64,000 nt of DNA from Massilia sp. Mn16-1_5. GTDB taxonomy: Bacteria > Pseudomonadota > Gammaproteobacteria > Burkholderiales > Burkholderiaceae_D. The stretch covers positions 124,001 to 188,000 of the forward strand of contig NZ_PPXQ01000012.1 of assembly GCF_004798585.1 (NCBI RefSeq). The letters are read 5' to 3'. Positions 8,822 through 19,530 of this stretch are shown piece by piece; position 1 is the stretch's first letter, and the number at the start of each line of letters is the position of its first letter. The position numbers and the translations under genes are program-made. The notes beneath the pieces were generated by a model. The model saw only the letters and a list, made by a program, of their open reading frames with translations. It was not told the origin of the DNA and made no database searches.

Positions 8822-10234
8822 CTATTTCGCTGTACTTTCCCAGCGCAGGGACACGGTGTCGGCGGCGGCGGCGAAGTGATGGCAATCCATGCCCAGCCCC
8901 GCGGCGAACAGCAGGTCGCGCCCGCTGCTGACGATCGGCAAACGGGTACGTTCCCAGGCGGGAATGTCGACAGCCTGGTAATGCGCTTTCAGCGGACGGG
9001 TCGGCCGGTTCGCGGCAAGCTTGAGGCGCTCGCCGCCTTTGCGGAAATCGATCACCAGTTCCTGCTGGCGCAGCCAGGCCGGGTCGAAGCCGATGCCCGG
9101 CGCGCCCGTTTCGAAGTGCAGCACGCCGCCGTAATCCGGAAACGCGATGTTGCCTTCGCCCTGCCAGCGGAAGGACTGCCCTTCCCGGTCGAGCACGCCT
9201 TCGTCGTCGGGGTCGCGCATGCCGGGAAGATCGGGTAGCTTGGGTGTGACGTACAGGCGGTCGCGGTGGCGCCGCAGGTGACAGGCCGGGTGCGTGACCA
9301 GGAGCTGGGCGTCATGTCGCGCCTCGATCAGTTGCGCCACCAGTTCCGCCAGCCAGGCCGTCGAGGGCATCGCCAGGTTCTGTCCGGCAAACCAGTAGCG
9401 CAGCAGGTTGTAGACACGGTCCAGGCTCATGCTCCGCAGGCGGGGGACGTCGATGGCACCGTCGACCAGGGCCGCGTCCAGATCCTGCGCCGCCAGTTCC
9501 GTCAACAGGCGCTGGGCCGACTGGGCGTGCGCGGCGCTGCGCGCGAACCTGGCCTGGAAGCCGGGAAAAGCTTGCGCCAGCGCCGGCATCACCTGGTGGC
9601 GCAGCGCATTGCGGGCGTAGCGCGGATCCAGGTTGGACTCGTCCTCGACCCAGTCCAGGCCCTCATCACGCGCATAGGCTTCGAGTTCCGCGCGCGACAG
9701 CGGCAATAAAGGCCGCGCCATCACGAGATCGGGATTGCCCAGCAGTTCGGGCGCGCTGTTGGCCGCGTCCATTCCGGACAGCCCGGCCGGCCCGGAGCCG
9801 CGCAGCAGTTGCAGCAGCACGGTTTCGGCCTGGTCGTCGAGATGGTGAGCCGTCAAAAGCAGCGTCGCGCCGTGTTCGCGGCACATGGCGCCGAGGGCGC
9901 GGTAGCGCAGCTTGCGCGCCGCCGCCTCGGTACCGGTGCCGGCACCATCGACGGCCACCTGGTGCACATCGAAACGCAGGCCGCGCGCACTTGCGCTTGC
10001 GGCGACGTGGTTTTGCCAGGCGTCGGCGTGCGGGCTGAGTCCGTGGTGCACGTGGAAAACGAAGAGCGGCAGCGACTGTGCCTGGCACCAGCTGGTGGCC
10101 AGTTGCAGCAAGGCCATCGAATCGAGGCCGCCGCTGCAGGCGATTGCTACCGAGGAAGGGGAAAACTGGTCGCGCAGCGCAGCCAGTGCGCGCGCGAAAA
10201 TGGCCGGGACGGACCCGGCTTGAGGACTGCTCAC
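8822..10234 (-). CDS. tilS: tRNA(Ile)-lysidine synthase
   Basis: TilS attaches lysine to C34 of the CAU-anticodon isoleucine tRNA, changing its decoding from AUG to AUA. The 470-residue product has the PP-loop ATP-binding motif SGGLDS at residues 34-39, a HVHHGL segment and TAHHLDDQAET, all typical of TilS, plus the substrate-binding C-terminal domains. The start is GTG 10234, 10 bp past the accA stop, so it is probably co-transcribed with accA. No better ATG lies before the PP-loop. The ribosome site is weak, which suggests coupling to accA translation. Confidence 0.95.
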   Translation of the reverse strand: MSSPQAGSVPAIFARALAALRDQFSPSSVAIACSGGLDSMALLQLATSWCQAQSLPLFVFHVHHGLSPHADAWQNHVAASASARGLRFDVHQVAVDGAGTGTEAAARKLRYRALGAMCREHGATLLLTAHHLDDQAETVLLQLLRGSGPAGLSGMDAANSAPELLGNPDLVMARPLLPLSRAELEAYARDEGLDWVEDESNLDPRYARNALRHQVMPALAQAFPGFQARFARSAAHAQSAQRLLTELAAQDLDAALVDGAIDVPRLRSMSLDRVYNLLRYWFAGQNLAMPSTAWLAELVAQLIEARHDAQLLVTHPACHLRRHRDRLYVTPKLPDLPGMRDPDDEGVLDREGQSFRWQGEGNIAFPDYGGVLHFETGAPGIGFDPAWLRQQELVIDFRKGGERLKLAANRPTRPLKAHYQAVDIPAWERTRLPIVSSGRDLLFAAGLGMDCHHFAAAADTVSLRWESTAK

Positions 10235-10244
10235 TGAATGAAAC

Positions 10245-11222
10245 TCACTCGTCGCTTGGCGTGGTTTCCTTGAACTTACCGTAAGCCATCAGTTTCTGGT
10301 GACGGGCTTCCAGCAGGTCCTTGGTCTTCATGCCCTGGAACTGGCGCAGGGTATCGGCCAGCGCGCGCTTGAGCATCTGCGCCATGCCCTTCGGATCGCG
10401 GTGGGCGCCGCCCAGCGGCTCGGTGACGATCTTGTCGATCACGCCCATGGCTTTCAAACGGTGCGCGGTCAGGCCCAGTGCGTCGGCGGCGTCGGCCGCG
10501 CGCTCCGAGGTCTTCCACAGGATCGAGGCGCAGCCTTCCGGCGAAATGACCGAATAGGTCGAGTATTGCAGCATCAGCACGGCGTCACCCACGGCAATCG
10601 CCAGCGCGCCGCCGGAACCGCCTTCGCCGATGATGGTGGCGATCAGCGGCACTTTCAGCTCGGCCATCACGTACAGGTTGTGGCCGATCGCTTCCGACTG
10701 GCCGCGCTCTTCGGCGTCGATGCCGGGGAAGGCGCCCGGGGTGTCGACGAAGGTGAAGATCGGCAGGTTGAATTTCTCGGCGACCTTCATCAGGCGCATC
10801 GCCTTGCGGTAGCCTTCCGGTTTCGGCATGCCGAAATTGCGCATCGCGCGCTCTTTGGTGTCGCGGCCCTTCTGGTGGCCGATGACCATGCAGGCCTGGC
10901 CGTTGAAGCGCGCGAGGCCGCCGACGATCGACTGGTCGTCCGCGAAGGTACGGTCGCCGTGCAGTTCGTGGAAGTCGGTGAAGATCGCGTTCACGTAGTC
11001 CATGGTGTAAGGACGTTGCGGGTGACGGGCGATCTGCGAAACTTGCCACGGGGTCAGCTTGGCATAGATGTCCTTGGTCAGCTGCTGGCTCTTCTTGTCG
11101 AGGCGGTCGATCTCTTCCGAGATGTCGACGGCGGAATCGTCCTGGACGAAACGCAGCTCTTCGATCTTCGAATCGAGCTCGGCAATAGGCTGCTCGAAAC
11201 TGAGGAAAGTTGTTTTAGTCAT
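10245..11222 (-). CDS. accA: Acetyl-CoA carboxylase carboxyltransferase subunit alpha
   Basis: AccA pairs with AccD to transfer the carboxyl group from biotin to acetyl-CoA, making malonyl-CoA for fatty acid synthesis. The 325-residue length is normal. It shows the crotonase-like carboxyltransferase fold with [30 protein letters not shown] and [11 protein letters not shown]. The start ATG 11222 has a strong GGAGGT ribosome site 3-4 bp upstream. tilS follows after 10 bp. Confidence 0.97.
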   Translation of the reverse strand: MTKTTFLSFEQPIAELDSKIEELRFVQDDSAVDISEEIDRLDKKSQQLTKDIYAKLTPWQVSQIARHPQRPYTMDYVNAIFTDFHELHGDRTFADDQSIVGGLARFNGQACMVIGHQKGRDTKERAMRNFGMPKPEGYRKAMRLMKVAEKFNLPIFTFVDTPGAFPGIDAEERGQSEAIGHNLYVMAELKVPLIATIIGEGGSGGALAIAVGDAVLMLQYSTYSVISPEGCASILWKTSERAADAADALGLTAHRLKAMGVIDKIVTEPLGGAHRDPKGMAQMLKRALADTLRQFQGMKTKDLLEARHQKLMAYGKFKETTPSDE

Positions 11223-11288
11223 TGTACCTCCGGGGTTGTTCTGAGGCCGGGGCGCTGGGCGGCCACGCGGCGATGCTGCATTTTGGCG

Positions 11289-11983
11289 CTATTCTACCGT
11301 ACCGGACGCCGCTGCGGACGCCAAACCTGAGGCAGAACCCGGGTCGAGACTACGCCACAGATACCAGGTGGCAACCGTGCGCCACGGTTCCCAATTGGCG
11401 GCGACCTCGCGCGCATCGCTGCGCGACACTGGTTCGCCGGAGAAATAGTTCTGACTGATGCCCTGGATCAGGCCGGCGTCGTCGAGCGGCAAGACGTTCG
11501 GGCGCAGCAGGTTAAAGATGAGGAACATCTCGGCGGTCCAGCGGGTGATGCCGCGGATCTGCACGAGTTCGGCGATCACCGCCTCGTCGTCCATTTCGGA
11601 CCAGAGGTTGGTGTGCACGCGCTTGGCCTTGAAATGGTCGGCCAGGTCGAGAATGTATTCGGTCTTGCGTTTCGAGAGGCCGCAGGCGGACAGCTGTTCG
11701 GCGCCGAGCTTGATGATCTGGCCTGGCGTCAGCTTCGGGCAGCAGGCATTGAGCTTGGCCCAGGCGGCGTCGGCGGCTTTCGGCGTGACCTGCTGGCCGA
11801 CGATCGAACGGGCCAGGGTCGTGAACGGATCGGGGTGCCCTTTCAGGTGCATGTCGCCGAACTGCGGGATGAGACGCTTCATGATGCGGTCGCGCCGCAT
11901 CAGCTCTTCCTTGGCTTCGGCCCAGTACGCGGGCACCTCGAATTCCGGCACGCTTGCGCCGCCGTTGTCCTTTTCCGCTGCCA

Positions 11984-11987
<4 letters not shown>
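11289..11987 (-). CDS. HhH-GPD DNA-3-methyladenine glycosylase II (AlkA-like)
   Basis: This base-excision repair glycosylase is expected to remove alkylated bases such as 3-methyladenine. The 232-residue protein has the helix-hairpin-helix segment [14 protein letters not shown] and the downstream catalytic aspartate in [24 protein letters not shown] is the usual early motif. It lacks the four-cysteine iron-sulfur cluster of Nth/MutY proteins and the N-terminal extension of E. coli AlkA, so it belongs to the shorter AlkA group. The start ATG 11987 overlaps the cysS stop (ATGA), so it is translationally coupled to cysS. Confidence 0.9.
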
Positions 11988-13378
<1,391 letters not shown>

Positions 13379-13649
13379 GGGTGATGATGTTTCGAGAGGG
13401 GATCGGAAGTCCGGAACAATACGAGTCCCGCACACGTTCGCTTTTATATGGCGCGTGCCGGGATTGCCTCTTGCGTCGGAACCGTCAGCCCTCTTTGTTG
13501 TTCTTGGATACCACTACTTTTGATAGAATGGGACGTTCTGCGCAAAGTATAGCATTGATAAAATCCCGACTGGCCGCATATGGCTCAGGTTTATTTTTCT
13601 GCAAAAGACTTGACAGGGCTTTGCGCCACGTCCACCGAGGAGACGCTCC

Positions 13650-14261
13650 ATGCACGCACAAAAACAATCCCGCCGCGCTCTCTTTGCCCGCCTCGCCGGC
13701 GCCGCGGTCGCCCTGGCCTTTGCCGGCCACGCTGTCGCTGCCGACAATCCGCAGGTCGCGATCAAGACCACCATGGGCGACATCGTCGTCGAACTCGACG
13801 CCGAGCATGCGCCCAAGAGCACGGCCAATTTCCTGCAATACGTAAAGTCCGGCTTTTACAAGGGCACGGTGTTTCACCGCGTGATCGACGGCTTCATGAT
13901 CCAGGCCGGCGGCTACACCGAAAAGCTGATCGACAAGCCCGGCGTGCGCAAGCCGATCCCGAGCGAATCGAAGAACGGCCTGTCGAACAAGCCGTACACG
14001 CTGGCGATGGCGCGCACCAGCGACCCGAATTCGGCCAGCTCGCAGTTCTTCATCAACGTCAACGACAACGCCGGCCTCGATTATCCGGGCCAGGACGGCA
14101 CCGGCTATACGGTGTTCGGCCGCGTCGTGCAGGGCCAGGAAACGGTCGACAAGATCAAGGGCGTGATGGTCGACGACATGCGCGGCATGCAGAACGTGCC
14201 GGTGACGCCGATCGTGATCCAGTCCACCACCGTCCTTACGGGCGATAAGCTAGTAAAATAA
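13650..14261 (+). CDS. Periplasmic peptidyl-prolyl cis-trans isomerase (cyclophilin)
   Basis: This cyclophilin-type isomerase speeds cis-trans isomerisation of proline bonds, here in exported proteins. The 203-residue product has a Sec signal peptide (RRALFARLAGAAVALAFAG, cleaved near AVAAD) and then a compact cyclophilin domain with FHRVIDGFMIQAGG, MARTSDPNSASSQFFINV and GYTVFGRVVQG. A GGAG ribosome site lies 7 bp before ATG 13650. A closely related cytoplasmic copy follows 41 bp downstream, so the two probably arose by duplication. Confidence 0.93.
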   Translation: MHAQKQSRRALFARLAGAAVALAFAGHAVAADNPQVAIKTTMGDIVVELDAEHAPKSTANFLQYVKSGFYKGTVFHRVIDGFMIQAGGYTEKLIDKPGVRKPIPSESKNGLSNKPYTLAMARTSDPNSASSQFFINVNDNAGLDYPGQDGTGYTVFGRVVQGQETVDKIKGVMVDDMRGMQNVPVTPIVIQSTTVLTGDKLVK

Positions 14262-14302
14262 CGGTCTTGCATTCTTTTTCAACAAATAGAACAGGATTAC
14301 CC

Positions 14303-14794
14303 ATGACTTCCGTACTGCTGACCACCAACAAGGGCAACATCACCATCGAACTCGACGCCGAGAAAGCGCCGAAGACCGTTGCCAACTTCCTGGACTACGT
14401 GAACAAGGGTCACTTCACCAACACCATTTTCCACCGCGTGATCAAGGACTTCATGATCCAGGGTGGCGGTTTCGAGCCGGGCATGAAGCAGAAACCGACC
14501 GACGCGACCGTCGAGAACGAAGGCAAGAACGGCCTGAAGAACGACAAGTACACGATCGCCATGGCCCGTACCTCGGCGCCGCATTCGGCATCGGCCCAGT
14601 TCTTCATCAACACCAAGAACAACGACTTCCTGAACTACCCGGGCCAGGACGGCTGGGGCTATGCCGTGTTCGGCAAGGTTACCGCCGGCACCGAAGTCGT
14701 CGATGAGCTGAACAAGGTCGCGACCTCGCGTTCGGGCATGCACGCCGACGTGCCGGTCGAGCCGATCATCATCGAAAAAGCCGAAGTAATCTAA
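14303..14794 (+). CDS. ppiB: Cytoplasmic peptidyl-prolyl cis-trans isomerase B
   Basis: This cyclophilin has no signal peptide, so it acts in the cytoplasm. The 163-residue product is a full PpiB-type domain with FHRVIKDFMIQGGGFEPGM, MARTSAPHSASAQFFINT and GYAVFGKV. ATG 14303 is the family start. It follows the periplasmic cyclophilin gene on the same strand and precedes lpxH. Confidence 0.95.
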   Translation: MTSVLLTTNKGNITIELDAEKAPKTVANFLDYVNKGHFTNTIFHRVIKDFMIQGGGFEPGMKQKPTDATVENEGKNGLKNDKYTIAMARTSAPHSASAQFFINTKNNDFLNYPGQDGWGYAVFGKVTAGTEVVDELNKVATSRSGMHADVPVEPIIIEKAEVI

Positions 14795-14851
14795 GCTCAG
14801 TTGCCAAGATAACTGCAGCAAGTTTTATCTGACCCTCGCGCGGGAGCCCGT

Positions 14852-15625
14852 TTGTCCACATCCACTCCCGCGCGCACGGCCGCGCTCTTCATTTCCGACC
14901 TGCACCTGCAGGAATCCCATCCGCGGACCGCCGAGGCCTTCTTCCGCTTCCTGGGCGAGCAAGCTGCGCACACGCGCCGGCTCTATCTGCTAGGCGACAT
15001 CTTCGAATACTGGGCCGGCGACGACGATCTCGATACACCCTTCCATGCACGCGTGATCGCGGCCCTACGCGCCTTGAGCGACGCCGGGGTCGAGTTGTTC
15101 TGGATGGCGGGAAACCGCGACTTCCTTGTCGGCAGCGGCTTTGCGCAAGCGGCCGGCCTGCGCCTGCTGGACGAGCCGCACGTGGCAAATATTGGCGGAC
15201 AGCGCATCGCCCTCGTACACGGCGACGCCGAGTGCACGCTCGATACGAAGTACATGGAATTTCGCGCGATGGTGCGCGACAAGAAGTGGCAGGACCAGTT
15301 CCTGGCCATGCCCCTGGCCCAGCGCAAGGCCATCATCGCCGGCTTGCGCGAAGGCAGCCGCGAGGCCCACACGACCAAGTCCTACGAAACGATGGATGTC
15401 ACGCCTGAGGCGATCGAATCCGTCTTTACGGCGACAAGCGCCGAGGTGCTGATCCACGGCCATACCCACCGCCCTGCCCTGCACCTGCACGGCGGCAAGC
15501 GCCGCTATGTCCTGCCCGATTGGGAGCTGGATGCCCAGCCCCCGCGCGGCGGCTGGATCGCCGTCGACGACCATGGCGCCATCACGCGCCATGGTCTCGA
15601 CGGCTTGCCCGTCGACCCTGCCTGA
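14852..15625 (+). CDS. lpxH: UDP-2,3-diacylglucosamine diphosphatase
   Basis: LpxH hydrolyses UDP-2,3-diacylglucosamine to lipid X and UMP in lipid A synthesis at the inner membrane face. The 257-residue calcineurin-type phosphoesterase has the metal ligands in ISDLHL, LGDIFEYW, AGNRDF, VHGDAECT and HGHTHRP. The start appears to be TTG 14852, with GGGAG 6-7 bp upstream and no ATG before the first metal motif. The stop directly abuts the stop of the convergent NHL-repeat gene, with no base between. Confidence 0.93.
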   Translation: MSTSTPARTAALFISDLHLQESHPRTAEAFFRFLGEQAAHTRRLYLLGDIFEYWAGDDDLDTPFHARVIAALRALSDAGVELFWMAGNRDFLVGSGFAQAAGLRLLDEPHVANIGGQRIALVHGDAECTLDTKYMEFRAMVRDKKWQDQFLAMPLAQRKAIIAGLREGSREAHTTKSYETMDVTPEAIESVFTATSAEVLIHGHTHRPALHLHGGKRRYVLPDWELDAQPPRGGWIAVDDHGAITRHGLDGLPVDPA

Positions 15626-17854
15626 TTACAGGTTCGACTGCAGCAGCGCGTAGCGCGTCATGCCGTACAGCTTGTCACCGAGGACCGTGACGGCGCCGAT
15701 GTCGGCATTGCCCCAACCAAAGCTTGGCGTGGACACGACACCCGCCGGGCTGATCTTGCGCACGCTGCCCTGGCCGCTCAGGTAGAGGTTACCCTGAGCG
15801 TCGATCGTCATGTGGTCGATCTCGTAGAAGCCGAGCGTGGCGGTGTTGACCGAACCGTCGACATTGCCTGTTTCATTGAACGGCGTGCCGGCGAACACGG
15901 ACAACACACCCGCAGTGGACAGCTTGTAGACGGCGACCGTGGCGGTGTCGGCGATATAGATATTGCCGGCGGCGTCGATCGCGACCGATTGCGGAGTGAA
16001 TTTCGCATCCGGGCGTCCCAGCAGGCTCTGGACCTGGGCCAGGGTGACCAGCGGCGTCGCGGTACCGTCCGGCGCCACGCGCATCACCTGCATCGACTCG
16101 GTGCCGGTCACGATCACGGCGTTACCGTTCGGATCGACCGCCAGGTTGACCGCCTTGATGCTCGCGTTCGGGGTCGTCACGTTGCCGTTCAGGATACGGC
16201 GCAGGCCGGTCGTCTGGGAGACCCACAGGCTGCCATCCTTGCCGGCCGCGATGCGCTGCGGGGTGTTGAACCGTGCCGACGCCAGTGGGCCGTCGGTCGT
16301 GCCCGGCGTGTTGACTGCGCCGCCGACGGTCGTCACGAAGCCGGCCGTGGTTGCCTTGCGCACGACGTGCGTGGCCGGGTCGACCATGTACAGGCTGCCG
16401 TCGGTGCTGGCCGCCAGCGCGCTGAAGGAACCGAAGCGCGCCGCGATGCCCGGGCCGTCGACCGTGCCGCGCAGTGCCGGGGTGCCGGAGATGGTCGTCA
16501 CGGCGCCGCTCAGGCTGATCTTGCGCAGGATTTCCTGGCCGCTGTCGACGACGATCAGGCTGTTGCTCTTGGCATCGTAGGTGATCGACAGCAGCGCGCC
16601 GAACATCGCGGCCGTACCCTGGCCGTCGGCGTAGCCGCGCTTGTTATTGTCGCCTGCGAGCGTGGTCACGACGCCGGCCGACGTCACCTTGCGCACCTTG
16701 GCCAGGTCGGTCACGTAGATGTCGCCGTTCGGCAGCACGGTCATGCCGGTGATGGCCATGAAGCGCGCCGCCGCGCCGGTGCCGTCTTCGGACGTCGTGC
16801 CGAGCAGTTTGCCGGCGAGGAGCGCCAGCGAGCCGCCGGCGTCTTTCCAGATGCGGTTGTTCGAGTCCGAGAAGTACAGGGTGCCGTCCTGCGCGCGCGC
16901 GATGCGCTGCAGGGTGATCGTTGCGCTCGGATCCGGCTGGTTGTATTCCTGGGTGGTGACCACGCCGGCCGCGCTCACGCGGCGGATCGCGGGCTTGGCG
17001 CCGTTGGTATCGATCACGATCACGCCACCGGCGTTGTCGGACACCATGGAACCCGGACGCTCGAAGCGTGCCGCGCTGGTGGTGCCGTCGGTGCGGACCG
17101 AAGCCGCCGTGATGTTCTTGCAGACGTTGGAGCCGGCGCCGGCCAGGGTCGAGACGGTACCGTCGCCGCTGACCTTGCGGATTTCGCCGTTGCAGCCGTC
17201 CGACACGAACAGGTTGCCCTGGGCGTCGAAGGCGAGGCCGCCGGCGCCGCCGAGCCAGAACTGGGCGGTATCGGCCGAGCCGTCGGCCATGCCTGGACGT
17301 CCGGTCTTGCCGGCAAAGGCGCTCACCGCACCCGCTTCGCTGACCTTGAAGATGGTATGCGGACCGGCGTCGGCCACATACAGGTTGCCCGAGCCATCGG
17401 CGGCGACCGCCAGCGGCTCCTTCAATGCGGTGGACAGGCCGGCCACCTGGCCAGCGACCTGGTTCGCCAGCACCGGCGCGCATGCCACGATGGCATTGGT
17501 GACGTTGGCATTGGCCGCGCCCGAGCCGTTGGAGACCTGGCAGGTGTAACCCGACGGCGGAACGGCCGTGAGGTTGTAGGACGCGCCTGCGTTGAGTTTG
17601 GCATCGAGGGTGAAGGCGCCATTGGCGGTGACGAGTTTCTGATCGCTGCCATTGGAGACGGTGACCGGCACGCCCGGGGCCAGGCCGTAGACGGTGCCGC
17701 CCAGCGTGTACTGGGTTGCCGATGGCGGCGGCGTCGTACCGGTCCCGCCACCACCACCGCTGCCGCCACCGCCACCGCCACCGCCGCCACCGCAACCGGC
17801 CAGCAACACCAGCAGTGCCGTAGCAACTGCGTATTCAAAACGTTTGAGTTTCAC
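15626..17854 (-). CDS. Poly-glycine NHL-repeat lipoprotein
   Basis: A 742-residue predicted lipoprotein. The signal ends in LLVLLAGC, and the acylated Cys is followed by ten glycines, a serine and five more glycines, presumably a flexible tether. After a small beta domain (about 50-130) come many NHL/beta-propeller repeats of the form AVAADGSGNLYVADAGPHTI, with repeated 'GTVSTLAG' blades to the end. NHL propellers usually bind proteins, RNA or sugars; here the location is extracytoplasmic and the ligand unknown. The start is taken as GTG 17854 because AGGAG lies 6 bp upstream; another in-frame GTG 18 bp earlier has none. The glycine tract is encoded by a GCC/ACC microsatellite near 17745-17800. 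Confidence 0.85.
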   Translation of the reverse strand: MKLKRFEYAVATALLVLLAGCGGGGGGGGGGSGGGGGTGTTPPPSATQYTLGGTVYGLAPGVPVTVSNGSDQKLVTANGAFTLDAKLNAGASYNLTAVPPSGYTCQVSNGSGAANANVTNAIVACAPVLANQVAGQVAGLSTALKEPLAVAADGSGNLYVADAGPHTIFKVSEAGAVSAFAGKTGRPGMADGSADTAQFWLGGAGGLAFDAQGNLFVSDGCNGEIRKVSGDGTVSTLAGAGSNVCKNITAASVRTDGTTSAARFERPGSMVSDNAGGVIVIDTNGAKPAIRRVSAAGVVTTQEYNQPDPSATITLQRIARAQDGTLYFSDSNNRIWKDAGGSLALLAGKLLGTTSEDGTGAAARFMAITGMTVLPNGDIYVTDLAKVRKVTSAGVVTTLAGDNNKRGYADGQGTAAMFGALLSITYDAKSNSLIVVDSGQEILRKISLSGAVTTISGTPALRGTVDGPGIAARFGSFSALAASTDGSLYMVDPATHVVRKATTAGFVTTVGGAVNTPGTTDGPLASARFNTPQRIAAGKDGSLWVSQTTGLRRILNGNVTTPNASIKAVNLAVDPNGNAVIVTGTESMQVMRVAPDGTATPLVTLAQVQSLLGRPDAKFTPQSVAIDAAGNIYIADTATVAVYKLSTAGVLSVFAGTPFNETGNVDGSVNTATLGFYEIDHMTIDAQGNLYLSGQGSVRKISPAGVVSTPSFGWGNADIGAVTVLGDKLYGMTRYALLQSNL

Positions 17855-18292
17855 TTTTTTCTCCTTGAGCACTTTCTAGCTGGCGCACCCTGCGCCGTTC
17901 ACCTATCGACACGCGTCGTAACGATACAAAAATTACAAGAAAATTTGATAATTGATTTTTGCACATTTTTTTTGAAGGTGTCGCTCAATAGAATTCACGC
18001 TGGAAACGCATGCGGACAGGGTGAAATAGTTGGTGAGTTTTCAGGCAACTTTTTGGCTTATGATGCCGAGTTGAAATACCTGCGCCTGGGATAACGGGCT
18101 ATGCAGGCTCGACTCACCGGTTCGAGTTACCTTTTTCGCAGTTCACGCCGGCTTTTCTGCACTTCGTCGCATTTGCCCTGCTTCAAAAAGTGTCACTGTT
18201 ATAGTTCACTACAACACCACAGCGATACTTCACCACCAGGAGCCAGACATGACACAGCGCACTGCAGCACCCGGGCGACAGGGGGGCCATCC
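17855..18292. other. Intergenic region between divergent NHL lipoprotein and gntR genes
   Basis: 438 bp, clearly richer in A and T than its surroundings, especially 17930-18060, which suggests promoters in both directions. A short dyad, CGACACGCGTCG, sits near 17907-17918, close to the NHL gene. No coding region or RNA is recognisable. The GntR operator cannot be placed with confidence. Confidence 0.5.
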
Positions 18293-18661
18293 ATGAACAT
18301 TGGCTGGAACGACAACGCACCGATTTACCGCCAGCTGAAGGACCGGGTCATCGACATGATGCTCGACGGCGTCCTGAAAGCGGGCGACGCCCTGCCCTCG
18401 GTCCGCCAGATCGCGGCCGAGTACCAACTGAACCCGATCACCGTTTCCAAGGCTTACCAGGAACTGGTGGACGAAAACCTAGTAGAAAAAAGAAGGGGGA
18501 TAGGCATGTATGTCACTGAAGGAGCGAGCGAGAAACTGCTTGCAAGCGAACGCGAGCGCTTCCTGCGCGAAGAATGGCCGGCGATGGTCGAACGGATCCG
18601 CCTGCTGGGCCTGAACGTCGAACAATTGCTGCATACCGCGCAGCCGGGAGGTTCAGCATGA
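18293..18661 (+). CDS. GntR-family transcriptional regulator (YtrA subfamily)
   Basis: A short 122-residue regulator. The winged helix-turn-helix covers residues 8-75 (APIYRQLKDRVIDMML, then GDALPSVRQIAAEYQLNP and AYQELVDENLVEKRRGIGMYV), followed by only a short helical tail. This size is typical of the YtrA subgroup, which usually represses the ABC transporter encoded next to it. The stop overlaps the start of the ABC ATPase gene (ATGA), so regulator and transporter form one operon, and autoregulation is likely. ATG 18293 is the family start. Confidence 0.9.
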   Translation: MNIGWNDNAPIYRQLKDRVIDMMLDGVLKAGDALPSVRQIAAEYQLNPITVSKAYQELVDENLVEKRRGIGMYVTEGASEKLLASERERFLREEWPAMVERIRLLGLNVEQLLHTAQPGGSA

Positions 18662-19530
18662 GCGCCGTGATTTCCGCCCGTGGCCTGACCAAGCGCTACG
18701 GCAAGCAAACCGCCATCGACGGCATCGACTTCGACATCCCGGCCGGCCGCATCGTCGGCCTGATCGGCCCCAACGGCTCGGGCAAGACCACGACGCTCAA
18801 GGCCGCCCTGGGCCTGATCCCCTTCGACGGCGAACTGACGGTGATGGGCCACGACCCGCGCACCCAGCGCGACGCCCTGATGCAGGACGTTTGCTTCATC
18901 GCCGACGTCGCCATCCTGCCGCGCTGGCTGCGCGTAATGGACGCCATCGATTTCGTGGCCGGCGTGCATCCGCGCTTCGACCGCGCCCGCGCCGAGAAGT
19001 ACATCGCCAATACCCGCCTGAAGCCGGGCATGAAGGTCAAGGAAATGTCGAAGGGCATGATCGTGCAGCTGCACCTGGCGCTCGTGATGGCGATCGACGC
19101 CAAGCTGCTGGTGCTCGACGAGCCGACGCTGGGCCTCGACATCATCTACCGCAAGCAGTTCTACCAGAACCTGCTGGAAGACTATTTTGACGAGAACAAG
19201 ACCATCATCATCACGACCCACCAGGTCGAGGAAGTCGAGCACATCCTGACCGACCTGCTCTTCATCCGCGACGGCAAGATCGTGCTGGCCGCCTCGATGG
19301 ACGAAGTCGGCGAGCGCTATGTCGAAGTGATGGTCGCCGCCGACAAGGTGAATGCGGCAAATGCCCTGCAACCCCTGGACCAGCGCACCGTGTTCGGCAA
19401 GAACGTAATGCTGTTCGACTCGGCACGTGCCGGCGGCGTCTCGCGCGCCCAGCTGGCCGCCTTGGGCGAGACGCGCAACCCGAGCGTCGCCGACCTGTTC
19501 GTGGCAACGATGAAAGGAACCTACGCATGA
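18658..19530 (+). CDS. ABC transporter ATP-binding protein
   Basis: The 290-residue ATPase has Walker A GPNGSGKTTT, a weak signature motif (MSKGMIVQLHLAL in place of LSGGQ), Walker B LLVLDEPTLGLD and the H-loop in THQVEEVEH. A degenerate signature is usual for YtrB-like exporters linked to YtrA regulators. It overlaps gntR upstream and the permease downstream by 4 bp each (ATGA), so all are translationally coupled. The substrate is unknown; relatives have been linked to cell-envelope stress. Confidence 0.92.
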   Translation: MSAVISARGLTKRYGKQTAIDGIDFDIPAGRIVGLIGPNGSGKTTTLKAALGLIPFDGELTVMGHDPRTQRDALMQDVCFIADVAILPRWLRVMDAIDFVAGVHPRFDRARAEKYIANTRLKPGMKVKEMSKGMIVQLHLALVMAIDAKLLVLDEPTLGLDIIYRKQFYQNLLEDYFDENKTIIITTHQVEEVEHILTDLLFIRDGKIVLAASMDEVGERYVEVMVAADKVNAANALQPLDQRTVFGKNVMLFDSARAGGVSRAQLAALGETRNPSVADLFVATMKGTYA

